Origin: Lawsonibacter faecis
Lineage (GTDB): Bacteria; Bacillota; Clostridia; Oscillospirales; Oscillospiraceae
Assembly (NCBI RefSeq): GCF_014287675.1
Contig: NZ_JACOPQ010000007.1
Location: forward strand, 124,001-188,000
DNA: 64,000 nucleotides
Reading direction: 5' to 3'
A program made the translations under genes and the position numbers. The notes under the pieces are model-generated. The model saw nothing but the letters and a program-made list of their open reading frames with translations. It searched no databases and was not told the DNA's origin. Shown piece by piece: positions 42,010-50,709 of this stretch. Each line of letters opens with the position of its first letter. Within the stretch, counting starts at the first letter, position 1.

Positions 42010-43466
42010 ATCCCGTCACCTCTCAGATCGAAGGAGTGGAAGTCCAGACTGCCCCTGCCGGTGAAGCGGAAGTACAGCGCCCGGTCGCCGTCAGGCAGGA
42101 TACAGGGGGAGACAAGCTCCCTCCACTGGCTGGAATTGAGACTGACCGGGATGTGGGCGGCGACAGACCGGAAGTCCGGCGTATCGGAGACCAGCAGCTC
42201 CCCGTCGGCCCTGCCCCGGAGGGTCACGGCCACGGACCTGAGGCCGCGGACGGTGAAGTACTTGAAACCGGCGACAGCGCCGCTTCTCAGATTGGCGATG
42301 TACTGGGTGTCCCGCTCCTCACCATCCCGCCCGTCCTGGGTGAAATAGGGGTGGGCGGCGAGGCGCGCCCGGGGAAAGCGGATATCGTAACGGGCCGTGC
42401 CCGCTCCGCTCCAGAGGTTGCAGGCGATGCGGGCGGGATACCGCCCCTCCCCGCGCAGGGGGCCGCCGTTAAGCCCGCAGCTGGTCACCTCCGCCTGGCG
42501 GAAGCCGCCGCCGGGGGCGCGCTCCAGCCGCTCGGCGCAGGCCTGTCGGGAGTAGGAGTGGCGGTTGGTCTGACGGTGGTAGAAGACGTACCACTGTCCG
42601 CCGATGCACTCGATGCCGCCGTGGGTGTTGCCCAGATAGTTGACGGCTCTCTTTTCATCCGTATTGCCGTCCAGGAAGAGGTCGCCCACGTCCACCAGCG
42701 TGCCGCCGAAGGCGAAGGGACCCCGGGGGCTGTCGGACATGGCGCAGCAGAGCTCGTGATTGTGCTGGGAGGAGTAGACGAAGCAGTATTTGCCGTCCAC
42801 CTTCCGGATGGAGCTGGCCTCGAAAAAGGCGTGGTCTGCAAACGCGCCAGGGCGTCCCCTGGTGGGGAACAGGAGGTCAGGGCCGGCTTTAACGGTCACC
42901 ATGTCCCGCTCCAGCTCCAGCACAACGCCGCCCTCGTTGGTGAGGCTGTGGAAGCCGGAGGCAACGGCGGGCACCTTGGTGGCGAAGCCGGAGTAAAGGT
43001 ACACCCGGCCGTCGTCGTCGGTGAGCACGCCGGGGTCGAAGGGGAAGGGCTCGCCGGACCTGGTCCCCCAGACGTGGCCGTCGGGGAATTTGACGTGGCC
43101 GTGGAACCGGTATTGGCCTGCGGGTGTGTCGCACACCGCCACGGACATCACCCCCAGGAAGTCGAAGGCGTAGTAGAGGTAGTACTGCCCGTCGGGCCCC
43201 CGGGTCACGTCGGGGGCGTACATACAGCGGCGGCCGCTTTTGTTCATGGGGTCCTGGCTCTTGCGGTAGATGACCCCCTCACACCGCCAGTCCGAGAGAT
43301 CGGACACCGGAGCCGACCAGCAGACGTAGTCGTTCATGCAGAAGAGCGGGCCGCCGAAGCGGTCGTGGGAGCCGTAGACATAGACGCGGTCTCCAAATAC
43401 GTGGGGCTCAGCGTCGGGGATGTACTCCCAGCTCGGGAGGTAGGGGTTCAAGGCCTGCGCCATCAT
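42006..43466 (-). CDS. GH43 glycoside hydrolase (xylosidase/arabinofuranosidase type) with C-terminal beta-sandwich
   Basis: Cytoplasmic enzyme of 486 residues, no signal peptide. The five-bladed beta-propeller carries the likely catalytic triad: Asp18 (EYIPDAEPH, base), Asp144 (PFDPGVLTDDDG, pKa modulator) and Glu216 (FFEASSIRK, acid). A CBM6-like domain (about 350-485) completes it, a common GH43 layout. Being intracellular, it probably trims imported xylo- or arabino-oligosaccharides. It is the first gene of the operon. Two ATGs open the frame after GGAGGGAAC, and a strong promoter and a ROK-type motif lie upstream. Confidence 0.88.
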   Translation of the reverse strand: MMAQALNPYLPSWEYIPDAEPHVFGDRVYVYGSHDRFGGPLFCMNDYVCWSAPVSDLSDWRCEGVIYRKSQDPMNKSGRRCMYAPDVTRGPDGQYYLYYAFDFLGVMSVAVCDTPAGQYRFHGHVKFPDGHVWGTRSGEPFPFDPGVLTDDDGRVYLYSGFATKVPAVASGFHSLTNEGGVVLELERDMVTVKAGPDLLFPTRGRPGAFADHAFFEASSIRKVDGKYCFVYSSQHNHELCCAMSDSPRGPFAFGGTLVDVGDLFLDGNTDEKRAVNYLGNTHGGIECIGGQWYVFYHRQTNRHSYSRQACAERLERAPGGGFRQAEVTSCGLNGGPLRGEGRYPARIACNLWSGAGTARYDIRFPRARLAAHPYFTQDGRDGEERDTQYIANLRSGAVAGFKYFTVRGLRSVAVTLRGRADGELLVSDTPDFRSVAAHIPVSLNSSQWRELVSPCILPDGDRALYFRFTGRGSLDFHSFDLRGDGI

Positions 43467-43537
43467 GTTCCCTCCAGATTACAAAACCTTTTTTGTCTAC
43501 TTCTTTTGCTAAAATCATTTTTATAAGTTCTGATGCT

Positions 43538-43566
43538 ATTTTAGTGTTGTATGCTAGTAATGTCAA
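43538..43566 (-). promoter_or_regulatory. Promoter of the pentose/glycoside operon
   Basis: Minus strand TTGACA (43566-43561), 17-bp spacer, TAAAAT (43543-43538): a near-consensus promoter about 70 bp before the GH43 start, giving a leader of roughly 60 nt. Confidence 0.85.
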
Positions 43567-43570
43567 CTAT

Positions 43571-43587
43571 ATTTTTAAAAGTATTTT
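43571..43587. promoter_or_regulatory. Candidate ROK-regulator site at the GH43 promoter
   Basis: ATTTTTAAAAGTATTTT lies directly upstream of the -35 box. It matches 16 of 17 bases of a sequence in the ROK gene's own leader (44842-44858). The shared motif in an otherwise G+C-rich genome, at the two promoters expected to be controlled together, supports a common operator. Confidence 0.5.
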
Positions 43588-43639
43588 ATTGTTTGTCGGT
43601 TGCTCCAAAAGCAGCCGTACCAATTTGGCGCAACAAACA

Positions 43640-43665
43640 AAAGCAGCCCCCGAATTGGGGGCTGC
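43640..43665 (-). terminator. Terminator of the ROK regulator gene
   Basis: Eight-bp stem CAGCCCCC/GGGGGCTG with a five-base loop, followed on the minus strand by TTTTGTTTG. Confidence 0.75.
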
Positions 43666-43693
43666 CGAGACGATTCAGCCGGTCCTTCCTGCG

Positions 43694-44869
43694 CTAAATC
43701 TGCTTGATAAAACGGTCGACGAAGTAGAGCGCCGCGCCGATGCCGTTGGAGCGGTCATGATAGCGGCAGATGGAGAGGTACGGCGCCTCCTGATAGTTGG
43801 GGTCCAGGCGCCGAAGCCGGTCGTCGATGGCGGCGAAGTGGCCGGTGAGAAATTGGGAGAGCTTTCCGCCCAGAACAATTCCGCAGTCCAGGTTCGTATG
43901 GATATTACCCACGCCGATGGCCAGGTCGTCCAGGTAAGCGTCCCACAGCCGGGCAAAATCCGCATTGCCCTGGGCGAGACCCGCGAAAAACTGCTCCAGT
44001 GAGATACCCAGGTCGTCGGACAGCCTGGCGGTGGAACAATAGGCCTCCAGACAGCCCCGGCGGCCACAGCTGCACTGTGCGCCGCCCGGGTGGATGCACA
44101 TATGCCCGAACTCCCCGGACCGGGCGTTGACGCCCAGATAGGCGACGCCGTTAATCAGGATGGCGCCGCCCACGCCGCGGCTCAGGGAGAGGTAGGCCAT
44201 ATGATCCACGCCGGTGCGGTCCCACCACTCCGCGAAGCCGCCCGCGTTGGCGTCGTTGACCAGGTGGACGGGGTAGGGGATGTGGCGGACCAGGCCTTTG
44301 GCGTCCAGCGTATTGACGCCCAGGGTGGGGGCGGTGGTAATGACCTCCTGGCCGCCGTCCACAATGCCGGGGATGGTGACCCCAACGCCCAGGAAGTTTT
44401 CCCGGTTCAGGCCCACGTCGTCGATAAACGACTCAATGGTCCCGGCAAGCCCAAGGGCGTATGCGTCGTCCGCCTGGAAGGGGCGGCGGACGACTTTAAA
44501 GCCCAGCTCCCGGACCTGGAGGTCCAGCGCCACCAGGCGGATGTGGCCGGTGGAGATTTCCACGCCAACGGCGGTGCGGGCCTCTGGAACCACGGAGATG
44601 ATACGGGGCTTCCGCCCGCCGGTGGAGTCGGCGATCTCCGAGTTGTCGATGAGGCCCATGGCCAGCAGCTCGCTCAGGTTCTGCGTCAGGGTGGGCAGGC
44701 TCATGGAGAGGGTCTGCGCCAGGTCCTGCTTGGTCACGGGGACAGTGGCGGAATAGAGGTAGCGGTATACCCGGTTGCGGTTGATGAGCCGCAGATCCGC
44801 AGTGGAATGTGGGGTGGCTTTCGTCACTGTAATCATCTCATTTATAAAAGTATTTTTTAAATATATCAT
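43694..44869 (-). CDS. ROK-family transcriptional regulator (NagC/XylR type)
   Basis: Sugar-responsive regulator of up to 391 residues. A winged helix-turn-helix (about 25-85, TKQDLAQTLSMSLPTLTQNLSELLAMG) is joined to a ROK sugar-kinase-like domain with GVGVTIPGIVDGG, NDANAGGFAEW and the zinc-binding cluster CSCGRRGCLEAYCS. A regulatory rather than enzymatic role follows from the DNA-binding part. Either the ATG at 44869 or the one 33 bases inside could be the true start; neither has a strong Shine-Dalgarno. It stands just upstream of the GH43-xylB-GH3 operon, same strand, with its own terminator, and probably represses both. Confidence 0.88.
   Translation of the reverse strand: MIYLKNTFINEMITVTKATPHSTADLRLINRNRVYRYLYSATVPVTKQDLAQTLSMSLPTLTQNLSELLAMGLIDNSEIADSTGGRKPRIISVVPEARTAVGVEISTGHIRLVALDLQVRELGFKVVRRPFQADDAYALGLAGTIESFIDDVGLNRENFLGVGVTIPGIVDGGQEVITTAPTLGVNTLDAKGLVRHIPYPVHLVNDANAGGFAEWWDRTGVDHMAYLSLSRGVGGAILINGVAYLGVNARSGEFGHMCIHPGGAQCSCGRRGCLEAYCSTARLSDDLGISLEQFFAGLAQGNADFARLWDAYLDDLAIGVGNIHTNLDCGIVLGGKLSQFLTGHFAAIDDRLRRLDPNYQEAPYLSICRYHDRSNGIGAALYFVDRFIKQI
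44842..44858. promoter_or_regulatory. Candidate ROK autoregulatory site
   Basis: ATTTATAAAAGTATTTT, the second copy of the motif at 43571-43587. It overlaps the alternative start region of the ROK gene, so if 44869 is the true start the site would be inside the coding sequence. This favours the downstream start. Confidence 0.45.
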
Positions 44870-44942
44870 ACCATAGTTTTATAAAAAGGCAAGCCCTGTT
44901 TTTCAGTTCCGGCGGTTTTTGAGAATCGGCGCGCGGGCATCC

Positions 44943-44977
44943 AAAAGGGACGCCTGCAACGGCTGCAGGCGTCCCTT
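44943..44977 (-). terminator. Hairpin terminator downstream of the SLH glycosidase gene and receiver remnant
   Basis: Perfect 14-bp stem AAGGGACGCCTGCA (44945-44958 with 44964-44977), followed on the minus strand by TT and then GG. It lies about 350 bp beyond the SLH gene stop. The sequence 44978-45102 shows nothing further recognisable. Confidence 0.65.
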
Positions 44978-45102
44978 CCCAAGACTTATTCAATTTCTGC
45001 CGCCTCATGGCATGAGCGGCGCCGCAAAGCGGCTGAATCCATGCTCTATTTCCGCGTCTCCCGCGTCCTCACAGCCTTACCCAGCGAGTCCCGCGGCAGC
45101 TG

Positions 45103-45310
45103 TTAGAGCTGGACCACGTCGAAGGGCTTGGGGAGAAAACCGCTCATCCCGCACGCGGCGGCCCGGTGGCGGTCCTCCTGGAAGGTGCTGGCCGTCATCG
45201 CCAGGATAGGAACGGCGACCGCGTCGGGCCGGTTCAGCGCGCGGATTTCCCGCGTAGCCGTCAGCCCGTCCTTCCTCGGCATATTGATATCCATCAAAAT
45301 GGCGGCATAA
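45103..45310 (-). pseudogene. Remnant of a response-regulator receiver domain
   Basis: The second half of a CheY-like receiver: AAILMDINMPRKDG with the phospho-acceptor Asp, then PILAMTASTFQED with the conserved Thr/Ser, and GMSGFLPKPFDVV with the conserved Lys. The first half (acidic pocket, helix 1) is missing, because the frame runs directly into the 3' end of the SLH glycosidase gene. The final helix is cut short by a stop. The spelling is typical of receivers at the end of hybrid histidine kinases. It is probably the tail of a destroyed kinase gene. Confidence 0.75.
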
Positions 45311-45325
45311 GAGCCCGCAGGCCCG

Positions 45326-48300
45326 CTACTTTGCCATCTGCGCTACGAACCGCATGAGGATGGCGGCCACCTCGGCGCGGCTGGCATTACCGGCGGGGTT
45401 GAGTTCGCCCGTGCCGTTGCCGGTGAGGATGCCGTTGGCGACTGCCCAGCTCATGGCGTCCACGGCCCAGTCGGATACCTTGTCGGCGTCGGGGAAATCG
45501 TTCAGTGCCTCAGCCTCCGTGGTCTCAGCCTTGGCGTAGCGGCAGAGCATGACCACAAGAGATTCCCGGGTGACGCTGGCATCCATGTTGGCGCCATCGG
45601 TGATGCCGGCTTCCATGCCCCAATCCATCGCCTTGCTGTACCAGGCAGCGCCGCCGCTGGTTTCCTGGCCGTCCAGCCGGGCCAGGACCGTCACCAGCAT
45701 GGAGCGGGTCATGTCGCCCGCGGGGCTGAAGCTGCCGGCGCCGGTGCCGGTGAAGAGCTCCCGGCTGGCGGCAAATTGAATTGCGTCATAGGCCCAGTGG
45801 CCTTCCGCCACGTCGGCAAAGGCCTTGCTGTTGTCCACGATCTTTACCTTTATGTCGCCAGTAGCGAGGAAGCTTACCCCGTCCCCGGTAGCGACGGAGG
45901 TCTTGAGGACCGTCTCCGAACCGTCCTCGTGAACGAGGACGGCCACCGTTCCGGAGGTCACCTCCGGAACGGGAACAAGGACCCTTGCCTGCTCCACATT
46001 GCCGGGCAGCGCCACGCTGGCGGTGATCTCACCCTCAGAGGTGCCGGTGGTCTCGGTCTTTACGCCGTTTTCATCGGTCGCTTTGCTGGTAAAGGAGCCG
46101 TCAGGCTTGGTGACGGTCTCGCTTCTGAAGCCGTCCTTCCGGGTGACGGTCTCAGTGACGGTGCCATCCTTTTTGGTCTCCACCGCGGTCTTGTCGCCGT
46201 TGGGGTAGGTGGTGGTCTCGGTCACCGTGCCGGTGGCCTTGTTGGTGACGATTCTGGTGGTGCTGCCGTCCCCGTTCTGCACCGTCTCGGTGGTCGTGTT
46301 GGAGCCGCCGGAGTAGATGGGGGGTACATAGGCGCTCTCAAATACAGCGGAAACGGTCACGTCCTCTGCGGGCATGACAAAGGTAAAGGTGTTTTCTGCG
46401 GCGGCGGTAACGCCCTCGGCGCTGCCGTTTACCTTGAGGGAGCCTGCTGTCAGTACATAGCCGTCGGCGGGAGTCACGGTGAGGGTGACAGTCTCACCCG
46501 CGCCGGCACCGGCCTTATCCGCGGCGACGCCGCCGTTGTCCATAGGGGCGATAGTGACGCTGAACAGTTCAACGGGCTCACCCGGCCTGCCGGCCTGGGC
46601 CGTTACAGTGTCGCCGGCGGGGACGGTGGCGGTCACAAAGCTTACCGTGACACCGTTGATGTCCTTCTGCGCGGCGCGTATGGAGACACCGTCCACAAGG
46701 ATGTCCTGATACTTTCCATAAAAGCGGATCTCCCACGTAAGAGGCGCGGGCGCGCCCTGGCGGTTGGTCAGGGTGGACTTGGTCAGGCCGTCGTGCCGCA
46801 GGTCCACGATGTGGCCGCCGATCTCAATATGATCCGCCTCCACGTAGCCGATCTCATCGGGCAGGCGGGGCGCGGTGGCGATTTTGTGGGCTGCGGCATC
46901 GGGCTCAACACCCATCATTCCTGCGATGGTGCTGGAGAGGGTCGTATAGGAGAGCTCGGGATAGTCGCCATTGGTGCCCTGAATGGGGCGCTCATGTGGG
47001 TCGTCCTTGACGCTGAGAATGTACTTCATATACTTCCAGGCGTCATTTGCGCGGTTATAGGGGAAAAAGACATCGGGCAGATAGGTCCAGGCTTCAATGT
47101 TACTGGGAGAGTTGGGCTTGTCGCCGATGTGGTCGCCCACCTCGTCAGCAATGAAGTTGAGATAGGCGTCGGTGCGGGGGCCGGGGGTGGTGATCTGCTT
47201 CATGGGCATAAACCAGCTGTTTTCCTTACCAAAGTCATTGTAGCGGGTCTCGCCGTCGGTGCTCAGGGCCCTGGCATAGGGTCCATCGGGGTCATCCGGG
47301 CTAACGCTCCAGACCTCATCAAAATAGGTTTTGAGATCGGCGGCCTTTTGGTACCACGCCTTGGAGGCGTCATGCTCGCCCCTGGCCTCCAGCATGGCGG
47401 CGTAGGCCAGGGTGGCCTGGTACTGGGCGCCAATGGCGTCTCCGGCCTCGATGATGGGCTGGCCGCCCCGTTCATTATAGGTGCAGGAGCCCTGGAAAAT
47501 GCCCTTGCCTGTACCTTCGGCCACGCCGTTTCCATTGGTGTCGTGGAGGGTGATAAAATCAGTCATCACCTTGGTGTAGAAGTTCCACATGGTCTCGTCC
47601 CTGATATAGCGCTCATCACCGCTCCACAGGTACTGCTGGTAGGCCTTCTCCACCAGCTCGAACTGGGCGGGCACCTCGCGGACAAAGTTGTCGTTGCCTT
47701 TGTAATCCATGGTATAGATGCTGCCGTCGAAATTGAAGGCCCAGCCGGTGTACCACTTGTGCGCCTCATCTGCAAAGTCTGCAAAGGTGTGGAACATGCT
47801 GTAATTCTCATTCCACAGGCCCACAATCTGCGCGCCTACCGCCTGATGGACAAAGTCGCGGCTGTAGAAAGCGGTGCGGTCATAGTAGCCCGCCCAGTAG
47901 GAGGGGATATAGTCGGCCGTCTGTCCGCTGGACTGAGGGACGTTGATGGGGCCATTCTTGGTGCCGGTCATCACGAATTGATCGGTCTTGTCCACGGCCC
48001 AGTTGAAGCCCTCGGCCAGAACCTGGTTGTCGGAGCGCAGGGCCAGCCGCTCTTCGTCCACAATGCAGTCGACCGTCCAAACCTGGGAAACGTCCCCGTT
48101 GGTGATGGTAAATTCCACGGGGCTGGAAAAGTCCACGGCGGTTCCGGAGGCGGGAGAGATGGATGCGCCCTCGGAGACGGCAGCGGTAACCTCCAGGGCG
48201 GTCACATCGGTGCCGTGGAGCACGTGGAACGTAATGGTTTTATTTTCCGCGTCTATGGTTTGCCGGATCTGCTCCGCCACGCGGAAGCTGTGCAGCGTCA

Positions 48301-50257
48301 CGAAGGGAGGAAGCTCGCCGCCCTCCTGCCGAACCAGCTGGAAGTCGTCGGCGTCGATTTGACCGCAGTCCGCGCTGCCGGTGAGGAACACCTCGATTTT
48401 GGCGCCCTTCTCCAGCGGCAGGTCGGCAACGGATACAAAGGTATAGGCCTTGTTAGCGGCCAATTCGACCGAACCGATTACCGCTCCGGTGGCATGGTTC
48501 CGCACGCCAAACACACCGCCCCCGGCGGGATTTTTGACCCACACACCCGCCTCGTAGAACGCGGTCCGGGAGATATCCACTGCGTAGGACACCTTTGCAT
48601 CGGATCTTTCAGCGGGGATGCGGGCAAACCGGAACCCGTTTCGGGCGGCGGAACTGCTGTTGGGCATCGACCCGCCGTTTTTACTGCTCCATCCCTCGGG
48701 TGATTTGCTGCTGTTTTCGATGTCCAGGCTGGGGTTGCGGACGTAGTTAATCGTCACGGGGCCTACGGGGGCGGAGGATATGGCGTCGCCAGCCAGGCCG
48801 AGGCCGTCCACCGGGGTCACCTCAAACCTGATGTACTTACCGTCCTGCGCATCGGTGAGCTCGAAGGCCTTTCCAGTGGCGTTTGGGATGGGGGCGTATG
48901 CGCCGGCGGCCTCGTCGGCCTGGAGCCAGCGGAAGGTGCTGCCGCCCTCGCTGCCGCCCTGGCCGTCGTCGCTGTCTGCAAAATCATAGCTGCCGGTGAG
49001 GGTGATGCCGGTGTGGAGGGGCGCGCCTACAATGACCGCATTGCTGGCGGTGGGAGCTTCGTTGGGAATGCCGGAGGTGTCGAAGGTGAGGCTGGCGCCG
49101 GTTACCGCGCACCCCTGGGGCACCACAATGGTGAGCATGGTGTCCAGCTCCAGGGCCTCCAGCGTCAGGGAGGTATTCCCCGACACCGTCTGTCCGCCGA
49201 CGGTTACGCCGTCACCGGTCACGGAGGCTTCAAACTGATAGTCGCCGGCCCAGGGCAAGCGTAGAGCGGTCCCGTCGGTCAGGTCCACGCCCTCCAACAG
49301 GTCCAGCGTCACCTGAGAGAAGTCATAGGCGAGAAAAAAGTCGTCGCCGTTGGTCCAGCCCTTGCCGCCGGAGCTGTAGATACGCAGAGTGTCACCCTGT
49401 CTGGCCTTGATGGCAGGGAGCGTATGGGCGGCGCGGTAGGTGCTGCCGTTGGGAAGCTCCATGCGCTCCTCTGTTCCGGCGGTTATATTTTCGATGCCCA
49501 AACCGCTCCCCGCACCTCCGGTAGCGATCCAGGCGGAGGCAAGATACCAGCCGTTATAGGGGGCTTCTATTTCCTGGTAGACGACATAGTCGCTTCGGGC
49601 GTCGAGGAAAAAGCCTTTTTTCCCTGTGTGGGGGTTGTTTCCCTGTAATCCTGCACCACTACTACTTGGGGAAGGGTCGGCATCGCCAGCGCCATTTTGA
49701 AAGAACCATCCCTCCCCGCCATCCTCAAAGCTTGGATTTGCGAGCAGGTTTCCACTGTAGTCGGCTTCCGGTTCCAGTTCCTGTTCGGGTTCCGAATTAA
49801 CATAATTTGTATCTACCACGCGTAACCCATTTCCATTCACCCAGCTGCCCTCAGGACCCCGGGTAACATAGAGCTCGATCGTATCTCCTTCATTAAGCGC
49901 ATGAGTGCCCAGGTTCGTAAAGGCATAGTCCAAGCCCGATTCAAGCACCTGAGATTGGATTTCAGCCCCATCCCTATAACGCACGCCAAAAGAACAATCG
50001 ACGGTGGAGCCGTCTGTTGCCATCAGGCCGGAGACAGCATAGGTGCTGGAAGCTGGAATGACGATTTCGATACTCAGAAAACCGTTTTCATCCAGATAAA
50101 AGTGGTCGCCGCTAATACCGCCATTGGTAAATGCCCATTCGGATGTATCCGGTACTAGGTTGGGCCCTTCCGCTGCCGACGCCGCGGTTGGCAGCAGGCC
50201 GAGGAGGAGAGCCAGAACACAGAGAAGCGAGCACAGTCGGTTGACACGTTTTTTCAT
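45326..50257 (-). CDS. Giant S-layer-anchored protein with six-hairpin-glycosidase-like domain
   Basis: Exported surface protein of 1643 residues. A signal peptide ends near ASAAEG. Beta-rich carbohydrate-binding-like modules follow, with two related NPSFEDGGEGW and NPSLDIENSSKSPEGW units around 175-330 and 515-660. Residues about 745-1190 form a helical domain resembling (alpha/alpha)6 glycosidases (SYWAGYYDRTAFYSRDFVHQ, WYTGWAFNFDG, NSPSNIEAWTYLPDVFFPYN); the acid and base are not assigned. A bacterial-repeat domain, a Thr-rich stretch of short repeats (ETVTxxDG) and three SLH motifs (about 1465-1643) finish it. The ATG at 50257 follows AGAGGGA. It is the last gene of the ABC/GH36 operon, where it would attack polymer outside the cell. 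Confidence 0.85.
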   Translation of the reverse strand: MKKRVNRLCSLLCVLALLLGLLPTAASAAEGPNLVPDTSEWAFTNGGISGDHFYLDENGFLSIEIVIPASSTYAVSGLMATDGSTVDCSFGVRYRDGAEIQSQVLESGLDYAFTNLGTHALNEGDTIELYVTRGPEGSWVNGNGLRVVDTNYVNSEPEQELEPEADYSGNLLANPSFEDGGEGWFFQNGAGDADPSPSSSGAGLQGNNPHTGKKGFFLDARSDYVVYQEIEAPYNGWYLASAWIATGGAGSGLGIENITAGTEERMELPNGSTYRAAHTLPAIKARQGDTLRIYSSGGKGWTNGDDFFLAYDFSQVTLDLLEGVDLTDGTALRLPWAGDYQFEASVTGDGVTVGGQTVSGNTSLTLEALELDTMLTIVVPQGCAVTGASLTFDTSGIPNEAPTASNAVIVGAPLHTGITLTGSYDFADSDDGQGGSEGGSTFRWLQADEAAGAYAPIPNATGKAFELTDAQDGKYIRFEVTPVDGLGLAGDAISSAPVGPVTINYVRNPSLDIENSSKSPEGWSSKNGGSMPNSSSAARNGFRFARIPAERSDAKVSYAVDISRTAFYEAGVWVKNPAGGGVFGVRNHATGAVIGSVELAANKAYTFVSVADLPLEKGAKIEVFLTGSADCGQIDADDFQLVRQEGGELPPFVTLHSFRVAEQIRQTIDAENKTITFHVLHGTDVTALEVTAAVSEGASISPASGTAVDFSSPVEFTITNGDVSQVWTVDCIVDEERLALRSDNQVLAEGFNWAVDKTDQFVMTGTKNGPINVPQSSGQTADYIPSYWAGYYDRTAFYSRDFVHQAVGAQIVGLWNENYSMFHTFADFADEAHKWYTGWAFNFDGSIYTMDYKGNDNFVREVPAQFELVEKAYQQYLWSGDERYIRDETMWNFYTKVMTDFITLHDTNGNGVAEGTGKGIFQGSCTYNERGGQPIIEAGDAIGAQYQATLAYAAMLEARGEHDASKAWYQKAADLKTYFDEVWSVSPDDPDGPYARALSTDGETRYNDFGKENSWFMPMKQITTPGPRTDAYLNFIADEVGDHIGDKPNSPSNIEAWTYLPDVFFPYNRANDAWKYMKYILSVKDDPHERPIQGTNGDYPELSYTTLSSTIAGMMGVEPDAAAHKIATAPRLPDEIGYVEADHIEIGGHIVDLRHDGLTKSTLTNRQGAPAPLTWEIRFYGKYQDILVDGVSIRAAQKDINGVTVSFVTATVPAGDTVTAQAGRPGEPVELFSVTIAPMDNGGVAADKAGAGAGETVTLTVTPADGYVLTAGSLKVNGSAEGVTAAAENTFTFVMPAEDVTVSAVFESAYVPPIYSGGSNTTTETVQNGDGSTTRIVTNKATGTVTETTTYPNGDKTAVETKKDGTVTETVTRKDGFRSETVTKPDGSFTSKATDENGVKTETTGTSEGEITASVALPGNVEQARVLVPVPEVTSGTVAVLVHEDGSETVLKTSVATGDGVSFLATGDIKVKIVDNSKAFADVAEGHWAYDAIQFAASRELFTGTGAGSFSPAGDMTRSMLVTVLARLDGQETSGGAAWYSKAMDWGMEAGITDGANMDASVTRESLVVMLCRYAKAETTEAEALNDFPDADKVSDWAVDAMSWAVANGILTGNGTGELNPAGNASRAEVAAILMRFVAQMAK

Positions 50258-50271
50258 ACGATTCCCTCTTT

Positions 50272-50709
50272 TCACTCAATATTTTGAATTTGAAAACCCA
50301 GCGGGTGTTCCAGCGGGTGGAATTGGGAGGACACCTCCCGGTTTTCGGTGATCTTATAGAGCGCCTCTTGGGAGAGGGCGATGACCTCATGCCAGACGCC
50401 CTTGTAGAGGCAGACCGGTGTATCCAGCAGGAAGGCGTGAATCTCGTGGGGTGTGTGGGGCTCGGCGCAGAGAAGTATCCCGGCACCCGCCATGGGCTCG
50501 AAGCTCTCCATGGACCCGGGATGGCATTCCAGCCGTTCCGCTTTGTGCTGGCGCACCCGAAAAACCGCGATACGCCAAGGCTGAGCGTCCTCGGTGAGCA
50601 GGACCTCGAAGCGCTCGTCCGGCGACTGCTCTGAGAAGGCGATTAACCGGCCGAAGGGGGCGAAGCGCTCCCGGGTGATGGGCTCCAGCGTCAGGGTCAG
50701 GCCAGCCAC
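50272..50709 (-). CDS. AllA-like (ureidoglycolate lyase superfamily) cupin protein
   Basis: Small cytoplasmic beta-barrel protein of 145 residues. The pattern ITRERFAPFGRLIAFSEQ, ERLECHPGSMESFEPMAGAG, then LYKGVWHEVIAL, aligns by eye with E. coli ureidoglycolate lyase (its YHRNVWHHPL region), including the conserved His of VWH. No purine or allantoin gene is nearby. It sits between a GH36-like enzyme and the surface glycosidase, so a sugar-related activity is more plausible. The GTG at 50709, overlapping the GH36 stop by 13 bases and preceded by GGAGGAGG, is chosen over a longer frame lacking similarity. Confidence 0.7.
   Translation of the reverse strand: MAGLTLTLEPITRERFAPFGRLIAFSEQSPDERFEVLLTEDAQPWRIAVFRVRQHKAERLECHPGSMESFEPMAGAGILLCAEPHTPHEIHAFLLDTPVCLYKGVWHEVIALSQEALYKITENREVSSQFHPLEHPLGFQIQNIE

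Noticed and set aside
43600..43640. Possible B. subtilis-type XylR operator (TTGTTTG...CAAACAA-like halves)
   Set aside because: The half-sites are unequal and separated by about 40 bp, overlapping the ROK gene terminator; the 17-bp shared motif is a better operator candidate.
45776..48703. 975-residue open frame on the plus strand
   Set aside because: It is antisense to the SLH glycosidase gene, Gly/His/Val-rich with no domain character. It arises from high G+C third positions of the real gene on the minus strand.
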